Positions 52,801-64,000 of a stretch of DNA of 64,000 nt are shown piece by piece. Source of the DNA: Trichoplax adhaerens (taxonomy: Eukaryota > Placozoa > Uniplacotomia > Trichoplacea > Trichoplacidae); NCBI RefSeq assembly GCF_000150275.1, contig NW_002060958.1, positions 1,207,310-1,271,309 on the forward strand, read 5' to 3'. Every line of letters starts with the position of its first letter. The stretch's first letter is position 1. Below the pieces are notes generated by a model. That model was not told the DNA's origin. It searched no databases and worked only from the letters and a program-made list of their open reading frames with translations. Position numbers and translations under genes: made by a program.

Positions 52801-52999
52801 TATAAAACGAGTTGCAGTTGTGCAGTAGCTGCATCAACCGAACAACTCTACCTCCTCCATGATCGAAATAGCTAACCTTAGTTGGCAATTTTTTGAGCTT
52901 TTTCTCAAATTCTTTCTGTTGCTTTGGGTCTAAACTAAGACCATCAACAGCAATACTTGCAGCACTATCATGCTCTGAGTGATCTTTGCCATCTTCCAT
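49848..52999 (-). CDS. NIFK: NIFK-like nucleolar RNA-binding protein
   Basis: NIFK (MKI67 FHA-interacting nucleolar phosphoprotein) binds pre-rRNA in the nucleolus and supports large-subunit ribosome assembly. Minus-strand exons: 52999-52852, 50951-50718, 50541-50435, 50243-50133 and 49898-49848, about 216 residues. The single RRM (VIYVGHIP as RNP2; RGYAFIEF as RNP1) is followed by the family signature VAETMNNYMMCGRLLKC, then QLMKSESVHPETFKG and RRKKLQKLGIDYQFPGY, all recognisable in the family order. The N-terminus (MEDGKDHSEHD...) is acidic then lysine-rich. Exon 2 uses a GTGCGT donor that restores the conserved Cys across the junction. The border of exon 1 is the least certain: GGAG|GTAGAG was chosen because its phase fits, but AAG|GTTAGC plus a missed exon is possible. 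The protein ends shortly after the RRM-adjacent block, about 75 residues shorter than human NIFK, so the FHA-binding tail seems absent. Confidence 0.88.
51530..52735. repeat. Diverged tandem repeats within NIFK intron 1
   Basis: Several irregular copies share TGGTCGTCAAGAACTACAGC, CTAGCGAGCTCC, GCAGTATTCTACAT and CTTTTACATGATATCAGGT. Fuller copies start near 51724, 51992, 52172 and 52585, with partial copies between 52325 and 52500. The unit is about 130-270 nt with internal deletions. The array makes up most of the 1.9-kb intron and stops just before exon 1. Confidence 0.8.
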
Positions 53000-53906
53000 T
53001 ACTAAGCTCTCATCAGTTCAATGTCGGGAGATTCTTTCAGCTCGAAATGAGGAAAATGCCAGCAGTCCACCAAACGTTAGGAGGATTGATGGCATTGCCG
53101 TCATTAGGTTACGTTGTAAACTAGTCTGCGAGCGCATAGTAAAGCCATTGTTGGACTCCTTCCCGTGCTCAAGTAGGCAAGACCGTAGTGTGCATTGGGG
53201 ACTTGCTGCCACCGTACAGCAATGCGGCAACGCACAAAATAAATGTCATGGGCCGAAGCTATAATTTAAAGTAAAGAACAAGACATTAAGTGACTTCATG
53301 CGACATAAGTTTTACACATTTTTCCTGGACTGTAGTGCTTGCTTTAGAACAGAGTCAGTATGGGCAATTAGTACGCTAGTCTACAATCATCAGATAGAAA
53401 GTAGATGTCGTAAGTTGGGCATTTTTTACGGTATAAAATCAAGCCCTACTACGACATATATTTTACACACTCGTTACAGTACTCGGTACCGTACTGTACG
53501 CAAACGAACTCGTCGGCCACTGTCTGCGCGTCTTGACGTCTGTATTCGTCCAATCATGGTCAGTGTGCGTCGTGTATCTAGGCAACAGAAGTTGTCGATT
53601 CCGAGATTGCTGTTATCGTTTAATAAATTATATTATATAATCATATAGAAACCTACAGAGAGACGTTACTGTACTCAATCCTCCAACGATAGGAGTATAA
53701 ACGCTAGAAGTAAATGTAATAGAACCGATTCGTTTGAATTGAATTGCTGTAGGAGAGCCAATTTTAGCCATTATTTTCTAAATTGGAATCATAGAAGTGG
53801 ACTAATAGCATCCAAGTTGAATCAAGACTCAAACAGTCGTGCAAAGAATTAATAATAATTTGTTTATTAACATAAAACTGACTTTATCCATTACCAAGAA
53901 TTAGCC
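53000..53906. promoter_or_regulatory. Divergent promoter region of NIFK and MDH1B
   Basis: The two start codons are 907 bp apart and face away from each other. The interval is GC-richer than typical spacers here, and its open frames (52986-53264, 53298-53648 on plus) have no recognisable product. It must hold the 5' UTRs and promoters of both genes. No TATA box was identified. Shared regulation is inferred from arrangement only. Confidence 0.45.
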
Positions 53907-55598
53907 ATGGTACTAATCGTCATTGCAGGAAGATCAAATTGCCCCTTTTATGCCAAAGCAGAGTTATTAGCCGATGAGTTAGCCATGAATTTGCCCAATT
54001 TTAAGGTACACAAAATTTCGAAACATCCGTCCGAATGGGAAGCTTGGCTAAGACAGACTTGTTTAGGTATGGGATTTGAGCATGATACCTCACCTATAGT
54101 GTGGCGAGAGTTAGTTGAACGTGGTGGCGCCGGCAAACTTATTGGCGATTGTAATGATTTTCTAGAATATGTTGAAAGTAAGTTCCGATCGTTTTACATT
54201 TGGATGACTAGGATACATCAGTAATTAGATCAATGATATTGCCAAGGCTTCCATTAAATGAAATGGCTATAGTAGTTGCATTACAGTTAATTGTCAGCTT
54301 GCACTACGATACGAGTGTATAGATATTTAATAAGAGGGTTACCAATGCATAACATTGAAACCTTTTCCTTATCGTTTTGATAGGATTACCATGTGTAGTT
54401 TTAACTTGAATTTTTTCTTCCTTTTTCAGGTTATTATCACTTCTCGTCAAGCATGATGAGTGAAGAATTAACTGTTGTCGCTGATGAAAACATGGAAACT
54501 TTAGCTAAAGATCTGGCAGAAGCTAAAATAGTTAAAAGTTGGCCTTTAAGAGTATGCATAACTAATGCGAGCAGTTCTTTAGTTTACAATATCGTCCTTA
54601 GCCTTGCTAATGGTGATGCTTTCGGAAAGAACGAAGAATTAGATTTGCGTTTAGTTGATTCAGGTGAGAATTTAGAAAAACTGCATGGACTTGTCATGGA
54701 ACTAGAAGATTTAGCTGGGCCTCTACTGAGAAAGATAACAGCTACAGGCCAGTTAGACGTTGGAGTGAAAGATGCTCAAGTAGTTATTTTAACTGATGGA
54801 AGCTCCATTCCTATTGATGCTTCTGATGAAGATAAGCAAACCATCATTAATGCGAATAGAGCAATTTATCAAGACTACGGTCCAGTTATAGAAGAGGGCA
54901 TAGACAAAGATGGAATTATATTTATTGGCGGTGAAGCCGCTAATTATCAGGCATCAGTTTTAAGTAAATATGCCCCTAAGGTACCTAAGCGTAAATTTAT
55001 TGCGTTGTCATCCAGATTACAGGAAAATCGGGCAAAATCTGTTCTCAGCAATCGCTTGAAAGTTAATTCATCAAAAATTAACAATGTTATTGTATGGGGA
55101 AATCCACAAATAAATCAAGTTATAGATGTTTCCAAATCACATGTATATGACTGCGACAGTGCAATAATGGGACCAGCAGATTATTCAAGATCGGTTGTGG
55201 AATTAGTTCATGATAATAAGTGGATAAACGGGACATTTCAAGCTACTGTCAAAGATAGACACGAAGAAATTACTAAACTACGCCCAGGAGAGACGTCTAT
55301 TTCAATTGCTAATTCTATTATTGAACAATTATCCGATTTTTGGCACGGAAAAAACGACGACATAATAACATCAATGTCGATCATTTCTGAAGGTTGGTAT
55401 GGTATTCCGTACGGAATTGCTTTCTCATTTCCTGTCCAATTGAAAGCTAGAGGTGAATTGCAAGTAGTAACAGACTGGGGATTAGATGAGACGTTAAGAG
55501 GTAAATTGGTTGCTATAGGCAGAGAGTTATTCAAAGTTTTAAACGCTTCGTCCGAGGCGCAAAGCAAAAAGCCGAAAAAGCTTCATTTTATGATCTAG
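53907..55598 (+). CDS. MDH1B: MDH1B-like malate dehydrogenase homologue, probably inactive
   Basis: Two exons, 53907-54177 and 54430-55598, join in phase 1 (A|GT codon) to give 479 residues. Residues 1-90 form the MDH1B-specific N-terminal module with a glutaredoxin-like CPFY motif (AGRSNCPFYAKAELLADEL) and SPIVWRELVERGG. The rest matches the cytosolic MDH fold (PLRVCITNASSSLVYNIV as the nucleotide-binding start; VIVWGN; ISEGWYGIPYGIAFSFPV). Catalytic positions of true MDH are lost: the GNH histidine is Pro at about residue 316, the Asp partner in the LDHNRA motif is Gln at about 288, and the substrate-loop arginines (RRxGMxR) are absent at about 214-227. This fits a pseudoenzyme, as in vertebrate MDH1B. 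MDH1B is often associated with ciliated cells; that role is known of the family only weakly and is inference here. The start ATG lies directly before the conserved N-terminus. Confidence 0.92.
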
Positions 55599-56471
55599 AA
55601 GCCAATGCAGTGTTAGCAACACTCGTTACTTCGTAATTGTAGCTATTTCTATTAAAAAAGATTAATTGATCCATATCGTGAATATTTACGATCAAGATCG
55701 CTATCGAATGATTAATAAGCTATTAATGCTATAGCACTTAGCAAACACTATTATAGAGACGAATAATTACATAATTGTAGTCATGAGTTTTATCCCCAAA
55801 ATGTGCTTCCTTTGCGGTTATAAATAATTTATTAACGTGAAGGGGTAAAAACAAATCATTAAATTACATAATAATCAATGTCAAAAGCAATATTATAATT
55901 AATAAAAATTTCTGTAGGCTAACTATTTCTAGTTCATTAAATTCGTAATAATACATTTTTGTAATTGATCTGGTCCTGCGTAATTCATTTTATTTAGTTG
56001 ATTTCATGTATTATTTATGATTATGCTAGGTAATAATATGGGTAATAATAAAGTAGTACAGTATTATTAATCAGGCATTACAAGCTGGTACTTGCCAATG
56101 TATATATATATATATACTGTATAAGTAATAATACTGCGAACGCTACAGCTACATGTTTTGTAACATGCAACAAACTGCATCAATATTAGAGCTTATGTAC
56201 ATATAATACTAAAATTTCGATTCATTTTCGTAAAGCAAAATAAAAGAATTTGAATAGCATTCTACCACAAAATATTTTTTATACCTTCCGTAATATAGAA
56301 CAGAGTGACGCCATAAAACATTGCATTAATATTTAAGTTTTTTTCTAAAATAATTACTTTCCATAGCATTAAACATTACATGCCATTAAATTGAGGGATG
56401 CATTTGACACTGTAACGGACAATTGCTTCATATACGACTACAATTGTATAGTAGTAGTAAAATTAATTAAT
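55599..56471. other. Convergent 3' spacer MDH1B/CLASP
   Basis: 3' UTRs of MDH1B (plus) and CLASP (minus). It contains a TA dinucleotide run at 56101-56115 and AATAAA-like words. No gene. Confidence 0.5.
56101..56115. repeat. TA dinucleotide microsatellite
   Basis: A short uninterrupted TA run in the spacer between the MDH1B and CLASP 3' ends. Confidence 0.8.
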
Positions 56472-59400
56472 TTATCGACCGGTGAAATTTGCAGCAGTAG
56501 TCGCTTGAGATACAGATCGCTTGATGTAGAGATGTAATAGCTTTATCTGTAAATGCAATAGTAATGTCTTTAAGTTAGCATTCAGCGTAACATTATGTGT
56601 TATAGCTTAAATTTATAAAATCTTTTACATGGATAGCGATATTTCATTAATATATCATTACATCTACCTGTGATCCCGTTAATCCAGTCAGGTAATTCTT
56701 TAGATCTTCTCCAATTATTTTATGTAGTGCAACCAGACAGAAAACACAAGCTTTCCTAACGCTGCTTTCATTATGTTGAAAAGACTGGCAAATAAAAGAT
56801 AATTGCAAGTATTAAGTTAAATGGAAAGAATTGTACTTTTTATTCGCTATGCTATAAATTGACAATAGATACCTTAACCAATGCGGGCATTAAATAGTCT
56901 AAACTAGGAATGATGTCTTCTTTTTGAATTTCATCTAATATCTGTAGCAATAATACGTAGCAATCACAAATAAATTTTTTATTAATTTCATTTGAATAAA
57001 TTCTTTGAATTGGTCATGATACAAAACTCACCTTATTCAATAATTTCAAACCAGACAAATTGCTTGGATACTTAAATTTTTCAATAATAGGAACTAAGAC
57101 TGGAAGTATTACTTCTCCAGGGACGGCGGCAGCGTACGCAAAGAGTGCTTCTTCAGAAATCCGAGAAACCTATAGGGGCATTTTAATCCATTAATTCATC
57201 ATCATTTCGTTAAAGTTATTATATCATATTTACCTCTCTATCGTCATTAGTGACTTCGAATGCAATAAAATTATTTATTATTTCATTCGCTAAATCCGTT
57301 AACTTTGAAAACTGCAGGTCGAATAGATATTTCATAATTCGAAAAGACAGTACTTTGATCGAAGTCTAGATTGTTTACATGCATAGAAAGCAATTTCAGA
57401 AATAGTTTTAAAATCGTTTTATTTACGAGGAATACGCTAAGATGATTTACCTCAGTAGGGTAGGTTGTAATAAGCTGAAACAAATTCGAGACCAAGCCTT
57501 TTAAATGTTTATCCCAATGAGATAGAGTTACATCTTCACTTATCAATTGCAGTAGATTCTTAAGGGTAATTGTGACTTCGTCCAAACTGCGTAGCAACGT
57601 CATTAATCATTACTTTTTGTATAACATGTTACAATGACATACTGTAACTAACAGCATCTTACTCAAGCGATACTAGTACCTTTGCAATTGTGTTGGTAAG
57701 GCAGCGGCTAACTTTGATATAAGATCTAACAAATCGGAGTAACAAACATCATCATTTATTCCGTCAACTCATTATAAAGTTTTAAAATAGCAATTCCTCA
57801 TAATTGGCTATGAAAAATGGACTCTTACCGATGCTTTCTGATCGCCGGCTAGGCTGCTTAGGCATCTGTTACCCAATATAATATTTTAATTGATCAGTTC
57901 ATATCAGCTGAAATGAGCAATAACTTAGAAAGGATTATAAAACACCTACATGATTACTAACTGGTGATGGAGGTTCATTCTCGTCCTGATAGTAAATTGG
58001 ATTATATTCATTGTCTTGCTTGTAATGATCTAAAACATTATAAACTTTTGCTGAATCATCATTTACCTTCAAGTTCAATACTTGACTGACATGATTGTAT
58101 AAAATCGTTGTAGGTTTTCATGAGTTTACTATGTCATTACATATACGATATAAAGAACTACATAAAGGAAAACTACAGTCGTTGTGAAAATTTAAGACAG
58201 CAGGCGACTACCTTCCATTGAATTCTTTCTAGCCATAAGTGGTTTTGTTGTATTCGTGTTTACAGGTGAATAGATATCCTTGCCAGGCATATTTTTTTCC
58301 ATCCCTCTTGGGCTGCTTCTTACTTTACTACTGGCTCTAGGTGACTAAGCAAATATATTCTTAATTAAGAACTTTATATAAAACAAGATTTCAAGCTTGG
58401 ATTTAATAAATCATTACTTCAGGAACTTCCATGCAACCACTGTCAAGATATTGTTGTAGCATGCTACTTGCGATATCCTATTATTATAAATTATAATATG
58501 GTTAAATTACGAATATAAAATGAAATGGTATGATATGGTTTTTATTCCTCGATTTTTAATGTAATGGGGTAAGTAGAAACTTCGTAACATTATCATAATT
58601 GTCGGTAGATATCATTACCTGGAAAGATTTCGGTAAATTGGATAACAAAGCAGAAAATTCGGATTTATTTAATTCAAATATAGCTATAATGACAATATTG
58701 GCCGCCTAGTGTATTGATAGCATAATAGATTAAACGTCTTAGTAAGATATACAAGATGCATAAAAAACGATGAAAGTCAAAGAAACGACCTTTCTTAGAG
58801 CTACGTTTTTTGGATCGGTGCTCCATGTTATGATACGAGACATTGCACGTCGATTATCTATGAAGTCCAGTAAATATCAATAATTCTAACTTATCGTTGC
58901 AAAAACGAGTATAACAAAAGTATGCATCCTTACCAACACTATTCACAAATACAGATGGGTCCATTAATTCCGCGACTTCTCGAGCAAAATTAAGGAAAGC
59001 CAATTTTACCTACGCATTAATTACAGAAAAACGATATGTAGATAAACAGCCACAAGCCTATACTGCTAACAACGTGAGTACGTAACATTTTACAAACTTT
59101 TATATTGATATGATCTCCATTCTCAGATATAAATTTAACAAGGGCTATGAATTGGATGTCATAGGAAAAGGTTCGTCTAAAAATGAAGTCAAGGTTATTA
59201 TGGCACATATTCCACGTCTATAGCACATATTACAACTTACGAACCGAATGGTATCCAAAGCATCGATCAACTTAGAGTAAACTGGTGGTGGCATGTCACT
59301 GCTTACTCTTAGCAGCAATTTGGTAAATATAGTAAAGAACCAGTCTTGCAATTTATTATGATATGTGGTAACAAATTCACAAATTGTGTTCAAAAACTTG

Positions 59401-62400
59401 TTATAAACCTATTTGGTATAGAGTTAATAATATGTATTATACCATTTTTTAATTTTTTTTGTCTTATATAAAATATCCAGTAGCATACTTGCATATGTTT
59501 CTCGTCTAACATTTGAGTAAGGCACTCCTTGATACGGTTGATATCTTTGTAGCTGCATTAACAGTGATGTGTCATTAGTTAACATCGTAAGCTTACAAAC
59601 ATGATAGTATAGACACATATTAACTTTGAAGGAACAGTTACTATAACCAGGTGTATTACAAATCTACAGTAAATATAGTAGCGAATGTAGCTGTTGGTTC
59701 AGGGTAAGTAAGTAGATGGAACCACATGTACACTTTGTAATAACTAGTGTTCAACAGACTGCTTTTCTCATGAATGGCTAACATCTTCATCAAATTTCAG
59801 ATAAACTCAGCCCTAAGGTAGCAGATGCATTTAAGGGCTAACTTTATTTGCACTCAGGGCTGGATAAATCTTCAGTATCAACATGACAAGAGTGTAAACT
59901 ATCAAACAATCACTGTTATTTGATTTCATTCAGATATAGAAGAAAGCGCCATCATTAAGCTCGAGTTTGTATTTATGCAAAGCAAGAATTATTCTTTCAG
60001 CAATTTTGCATTCAATATACACTTGATTTAATAGTCTACAATCTAGTATAACGAGAACTGTAAAAAATATCTTTTACCTCAGTTTATGTTCCCCAACTAG
60101 CAATCCCATAAATTCTTCAAGTCCTTCCATTCGTTCAGACCACGACGAACTTTTACATTTAGTCAGGCCAATTTCAGTTTCCTACATCAGTAAGCAATAT
60201 ATAATTTAGTACCTTTCAACGTAAGCGCCTCTAAAATTGCTATTGTTCGTTATGGTCCGTACTGTAACTCTTCCAGTGTGATGTTACCTTTAGGGAGGTG
60301 AAGTTACTTCTTACAGAGCTTTCAGATGTCATACTACCAGCATCGGATTCGAAATCCGCTGAAGTATCGCTTTTCCTTTGAGTCTAAAATCATTAATTCG
60401 CTTTATGTTTATATTTTGAGAATGCGCAAATATAAATTTTTATACCCGACTATATATCTTCTTACCAGAGCATTCCATACGTGAGTTTCCACTTCCGTAT
60501 TACGTGTTAATGTTTTAAGGTCTACCAAACGGTATAATATGAATAAATACACAAGTATATACGATACCGAATAACAAACCGAGGTTTTATCTGAGTCATT
60601 CTTACTTGTTGTTTTTACTGGCTCCTTCACTTTCGGCGGAGCTGGTGGGCGTAGAGCCTTCGATTTAGTAATATCTACGGTCGGTGTATGTACTTTTCGT
60701 GTAGGAGTTTTTGCAGTAGATGAAAGTTTACTTAATCGCGGTGGCGAATTGGAACGACTACCAGCTGTTATTTAATGTATCGTATAATCAATAGATCATT
60801 TTGCACGGATTAAATAAAAAAGTGTACTATACAAATAAATTTTATTTTATATATTACGTTGCGATTGAGAAGCACGTGGTATTCTCTTAGTCGTATTTCC
60901 AGCAGGAGAAGCTCTGCTAGTCGTACTACTTTTCATTCTTAGTGAACTTCGCGCGTTTATCTTGCCATCGCCATTGCTTCGCCCTCTAACATCTTTAATT
61001 AAGCAGGAATCTAAGTTACTTTTGCTTCAATATATTGAAAATTATTTATGACTTACCAGGTTCACTATCTCGGTAAGTACTTAACAAATTCGTTTTCGGT
61101 TTCACAAACGAGCGCCTGGCATTCGAACTTCTTTCACTAAAAATCAATAAATGATTCAAGGTATAATTCTAAATATCTATCGGATAAACAATCAGTAAAA
61201 TACTAGTATAGGTTGACTCACAAGGCAGCTGCTTTTAATTTCTGGGTACCGTCACTAGTATCAGTTAAGCTGTTAGTACTGCCATATGCATCGTTCTCTG
61301 CAATCAGCTGCTTTTGTTTAGAGCTATCCAGCGTAAGCATCATTCTAGGGGCAGGAAGTTAAATTATGTACAACACTGAAAGCGTAATTTTATAGAGATT
61401 TACTTGATTTTTATATAAACACCTACTTGTCAGCTCTGCTTTTAAAATGATTGGCGAAACCCCAAAAAGATCTAGAAATGTGAAAATAGTAGCAAGCATA
61501 GCTTTGATATCGGTCGTTATTTGGCATAATAGCATCAATAATGATTGTTTAGGCGTAAAAGATTACTATTAATATTAGGTAATAACCTTCTCGCGCTAGC
61601 CCTAGCACTTGCATTTGCATCACTTAATCCGGCCTTAACTGTCTTTTCTAATGCTTCAGCCTGCCTGAAAATAAATTTGGAATTCAGTATTTAAGGTTTG
61701 ACATTATAGTTTAGTAACTGAGAATAAGCAGTAGAGTCAACTTTACTTTTCTAGGGCTTGCGTAGGCCAAGTGTGCAAAATTATATTCATAAATTCGAAA
61801 GTATAGCTGCAACAGGATCCAATGAAGAAATATTAGAATTATGAGACCTTATTAATTTAGTTTATTAACTCCTTCGAAAACAAAAACAAATTTGAAGAAA
61901 AAGATTACCTTCTCACTACATTGGCTTTCGAAGTTGCGTAACTAAGTATTACAGGAATCAGTTTGAAGGAATGGACGTGCTAGTGATGTGTAAATTAAAG
62001 TAAGAAATATATAATAGCCTAGTTCTTTAACGAATAATCCTTATGAATACCTTGATTATAAACATAATACAGGTATATCCAGACGTAGCCATCACCTATT
62101 CATTGCAATAAAATTTACTAAAATTATCCAAAAGTTTTAGCACATATAAACTTATGTTTATATTCTTTCATCATAAAAGGGGCTTACCTTTGCACTATTA
62201 GGTAGTAGCTGAAACAGCATAGGAAGTACCATTCCAGCAAAATGATCGAATTTTATTCCAATCGTAGCTGCTAGGAAACTATAAAAATAGTGAAAGATCG
62301 TGATTGTTTTATTAAATGTATAACCGATCATAGTGACAATTTACAGTACTCGTAACGTGGTACGAAAAATATCGAAGTTGATCATTACGATTACCTGACT

Positions 62401-64000
62401 GTTATACATGCCTCTCTACAAACTTGAGATCGAAGATCTTTGATCTATATAAAGTATAAAAGGTATTAAGGATATTTCATTATTACAAATGCAAAATTTA
62501 GACGGATACTTACAGCAGACTGATGTGCTAAAACTAGAGTTTTAAGCTGCGGTAGGAAGACATCAAATTCATATCCCCCAGCGTGTATGACGCCTCGTAA
62601 TCGTTTTAACTAAGTGATGCAAAAGATGATTACAATATAATATTGGCAGGTGTAAGACAACCAGCATCGTATCCATCACTTACTGTATGCACTCTTTGCT
62701 CCCATTCTGACTTTTCGCTTGTCAATACCGTATTAATATCAGTTATTAAATCTTGTAGTTCACGAGTTGAACAAAACTAAAAAGGAGCACAGATGTTATG
62801 ATAACAAAATATCTCTTTATAATAGTAAAAAACTACCTTACCTGAACGGGAACAAATTCATTAAAAGAATTCAAGAAATAATCTTCATTAACTGCACCAG
62901 CATCTGTATAATAGTTTAAGGTGATATACATGTACGTACAATTTAGAAGTTAATGGCAATAGATCACTAAAGGAATATTCTATAAATTCGAAAATCCATG
63001 TTAGTCACCTGCATTACTATTTTTATTTTTGGTTTGACCTATTGGAGGTTTTCTTGACGCAGGTGCAGCACCGGGAATGTTCTCTGTGGATGCATAACGA
63101 GATGAGGTAGGCGTTTGAAGGCCTGATCGAGTCTTTGGTGTAGCCACTCTAGATCTTCCTTGCATTGGAGATGGCTATCAGTGATAAATAAAAAGAAAGC
63201 GCTATAAATTAATCATCTAATTCCAATTGAAACTATTATATCGGTTGTAATTTACATTGTACGAGTTCGTTGCAGAACTGGCATTATTTTCATATTCAAT
63301 AGTAGGAACATCCAAAACTACAACAGTATTCGGTAAGAGAAATTTTTTAATATATCAAACATTCATTCAATTTTGCGTTAAGCTAACAGTAAGAAGGACA
63401 AAATTAAACGATTCGTATATTTATATTTAGTTACCGGCGGTATCTAAGAGGTCTCCATTTTCAATTAATTCATTAAATTTCGTAAATAACACTGAAAGCC
63501 TAAAGTAAGCAATAATATCTTTCCTTGGTACCATATTTTCAATTCCATAATATAGATATCATTTTAACTAGATAAATTTCACGTACTTTGCGGCAGGGAT
63601 ATTTCTCCTACTAAGATCAGCTCGAACTTTTTCTCCGACATGCCGATAAATGTCAACTAACGTATCTATTGCAGTATCACGCACCTGCATGATGTAACGA
63701 AATATAACATTAGAAGGATAACACTAAATTATATCTTTAGAACTAATAGAGAATATTTGTAAGATGCTACCTGGCCATTCGGATCTGCGAGAAGTTTACA
63801 TGCATGAGGTACAAACTTGGAAATTGTCAACGATGAAGATCCGAACCTGGTAACAAAGAGGTACTCATGGATTATTACCCCGTAATAATAGGACACGAAT
63901 AGGATTATACTTACCCGTCAAGTGCTTTTTGAAGACACACTAGAGATTCGTCTCTGACTCTAAAATTTTTATGCTGAAAAGCTGGAATCATTTTCTCTAA
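56472..64000 (-). CDS. CLASP: CLASP microtubule-stabilising protein (5' end beyond window)
   Basis: CLASP binds microtubule plus ends with EB proteins and stabilises microtubules at the cortex, kinetochore and Golgi. Forty minus-strand exons join in frame for 1,196 residues; the first TOG domain and start codon lie past 64000. In order: the end of the first TOG repeat (VRDTAIDTLVDIYRHVGEKV, then RRNIPAAK); a Ser/Pro/Arg linker (about 63009-63174); TOG2 (SEWEQRVHTLKRLRG, DLRSQVCREACITV, VMATSGYTCIMFIIK, SFWGFANHF); a long basic Ser/Arg/Pro linker with TKRIPRASQSQ; TOG3 (WSERMEGLEEFMGLL, LQDWFFTIFTKLLLR, IITWSTDP); a second linker; and the C-terminal CLIP-interacting domain (LSHWDKHLKGL, SSVRKACVFCLVAL, IKLLHLYIKRS). 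The protein ends NFTGR at the stop 56472-56474. The EB-binding SxIP motif is altered to KRIP here. Exon 25 uses an unusual GTTCGT donor; the neighbouring GTAAGT would break the join to exon 26. Confidence 0.95.
56472..64000 (-). other. CLASP: Exon map of CLASP
   Basis: Exons in transcript order (high-low): 64000-63915, 63846-63771, 63684-63587, 63499-63435, 63317-63256, 63174-63009, 62903-62842, 62776-62684, 62609-62514, 62444-62395, 62278-62188, 62095-62051, 61979-61909, 61806-61747, 61664-61587, 61471-61427, 61344-61222, 61136-61057, 60992-60858, 60764-60606, 60521-60466, 60383-60288, 60181-60078, 59552-59489, 59408-59245, 59176-59098, 59009-58934, 58857-58790, 58705-58619, 58477-58418, 58344-58212, 58080-57950, 57866-57830, 57707-57680, 57586-57451, 57365-57234, 57169-57032, 56941-56873, 56784-56668, 56546-56472. 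Lengths sum to 3,591 nt, a multiple of three. The smallest is 28 nt. Most introns are 60-180 nt; the largest (59553-60077) is 525 nt. Confidence 0.85.

Noticed and set aside
53298-53648. 116-codon plus-strand frame upstream of MDH1B
   Set aside because: No recognisable domain. It lies in the divergent promoter interval, and the Arg-rich translation is probably due to GC-richer non-coding sequence.
59940-60047. Minus-strand segment RLLNQVYIECKIAERIIL after an acceptor-like TGTAG, considered as a CLASP exon
   Set aside because: It has no usable donor, and exon 60078-60181 joins exon 59489-59552 directly in the correct phase with the expected TOG3 sequence.
1-64000. tRNA, rRNA, CRISPR and prokaryotic-type operon signals
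   Set aside because: I looked for tRNA B-box-like GGTTCGANNCC words, clustered spaced repeats and operon-like overlapping frames. None was convincing, and gene structure is clearly eukaryotic.

Overview
This is nuclear DNA of an animal, probably from an early-branching lineage. Every well-supported gene is animal-type, and most are split by introns of about 30-900 nt with ordinary GT/AG borders. The intergenic DNA is very AT-rich. A CNC-family bZIP factor, two HP1 proteins, MDH1B, NIFK, PPOX and CLASP together point to a metazoan. About seven ordinary genes in 64 kb, short introns and AT-rich spacers would fit a placozoan such as Trichoplax, but that assignment is inference only. I see no bacterial, viral, CRISPR, rRNA or tRNA features.

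Layout. Positions 1-20 kb are gene-poor, AT-rich and stop-codon-rich; the only notable signal is a TATA/initiator-like promoter at 3324-3357. Between 20.3 and 24.1 kb lie two genes for small secreted proteins of unknown function. At 26.8-27.5 kb a 64-bp minisatellite of about ten copies is enclosed by ~60-bp inverted repeats, which looks like a non-autonomous DNA transposon. PPOX, the penultimate enzyme of haem synthesis, occupies 28.2-31.3 kb (five exons). A three-copy tandem repeat follows at 32.8-33.3 kb. An intronless CNC-bZIP gene (NFE2L/NRF type) is at 35.0-36.9 kb.

The stretch 37-43.6 kb is mostly empty, with a dense GTACAGTAC/TACTGTAC palindrome cluster near 40.5 kb. Two tandem HP1-like genes (43.6-45.5 and 47.7-49.3 kb) share the same exon phases. 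NIFK (minus strand, 49.8-53.0 kb) and MDH1B (plus, 53.9-55.6 kb) are divergent across about 0.9 kb. CLASP (minus, 56.5 kb to beyond the right edge) can be resolved into 40 exons that stay in frame for 1,196 residues.

The genes are functionally unrelated housekeeping and regulatory genes, as is usual in animal genomes; apart from the HP1 pair there is no pathway cluster. Exon borders were derived by eye from splice consensus, frame continuity and remembered family similarity. No alignment, database search or transcript evidence was used.
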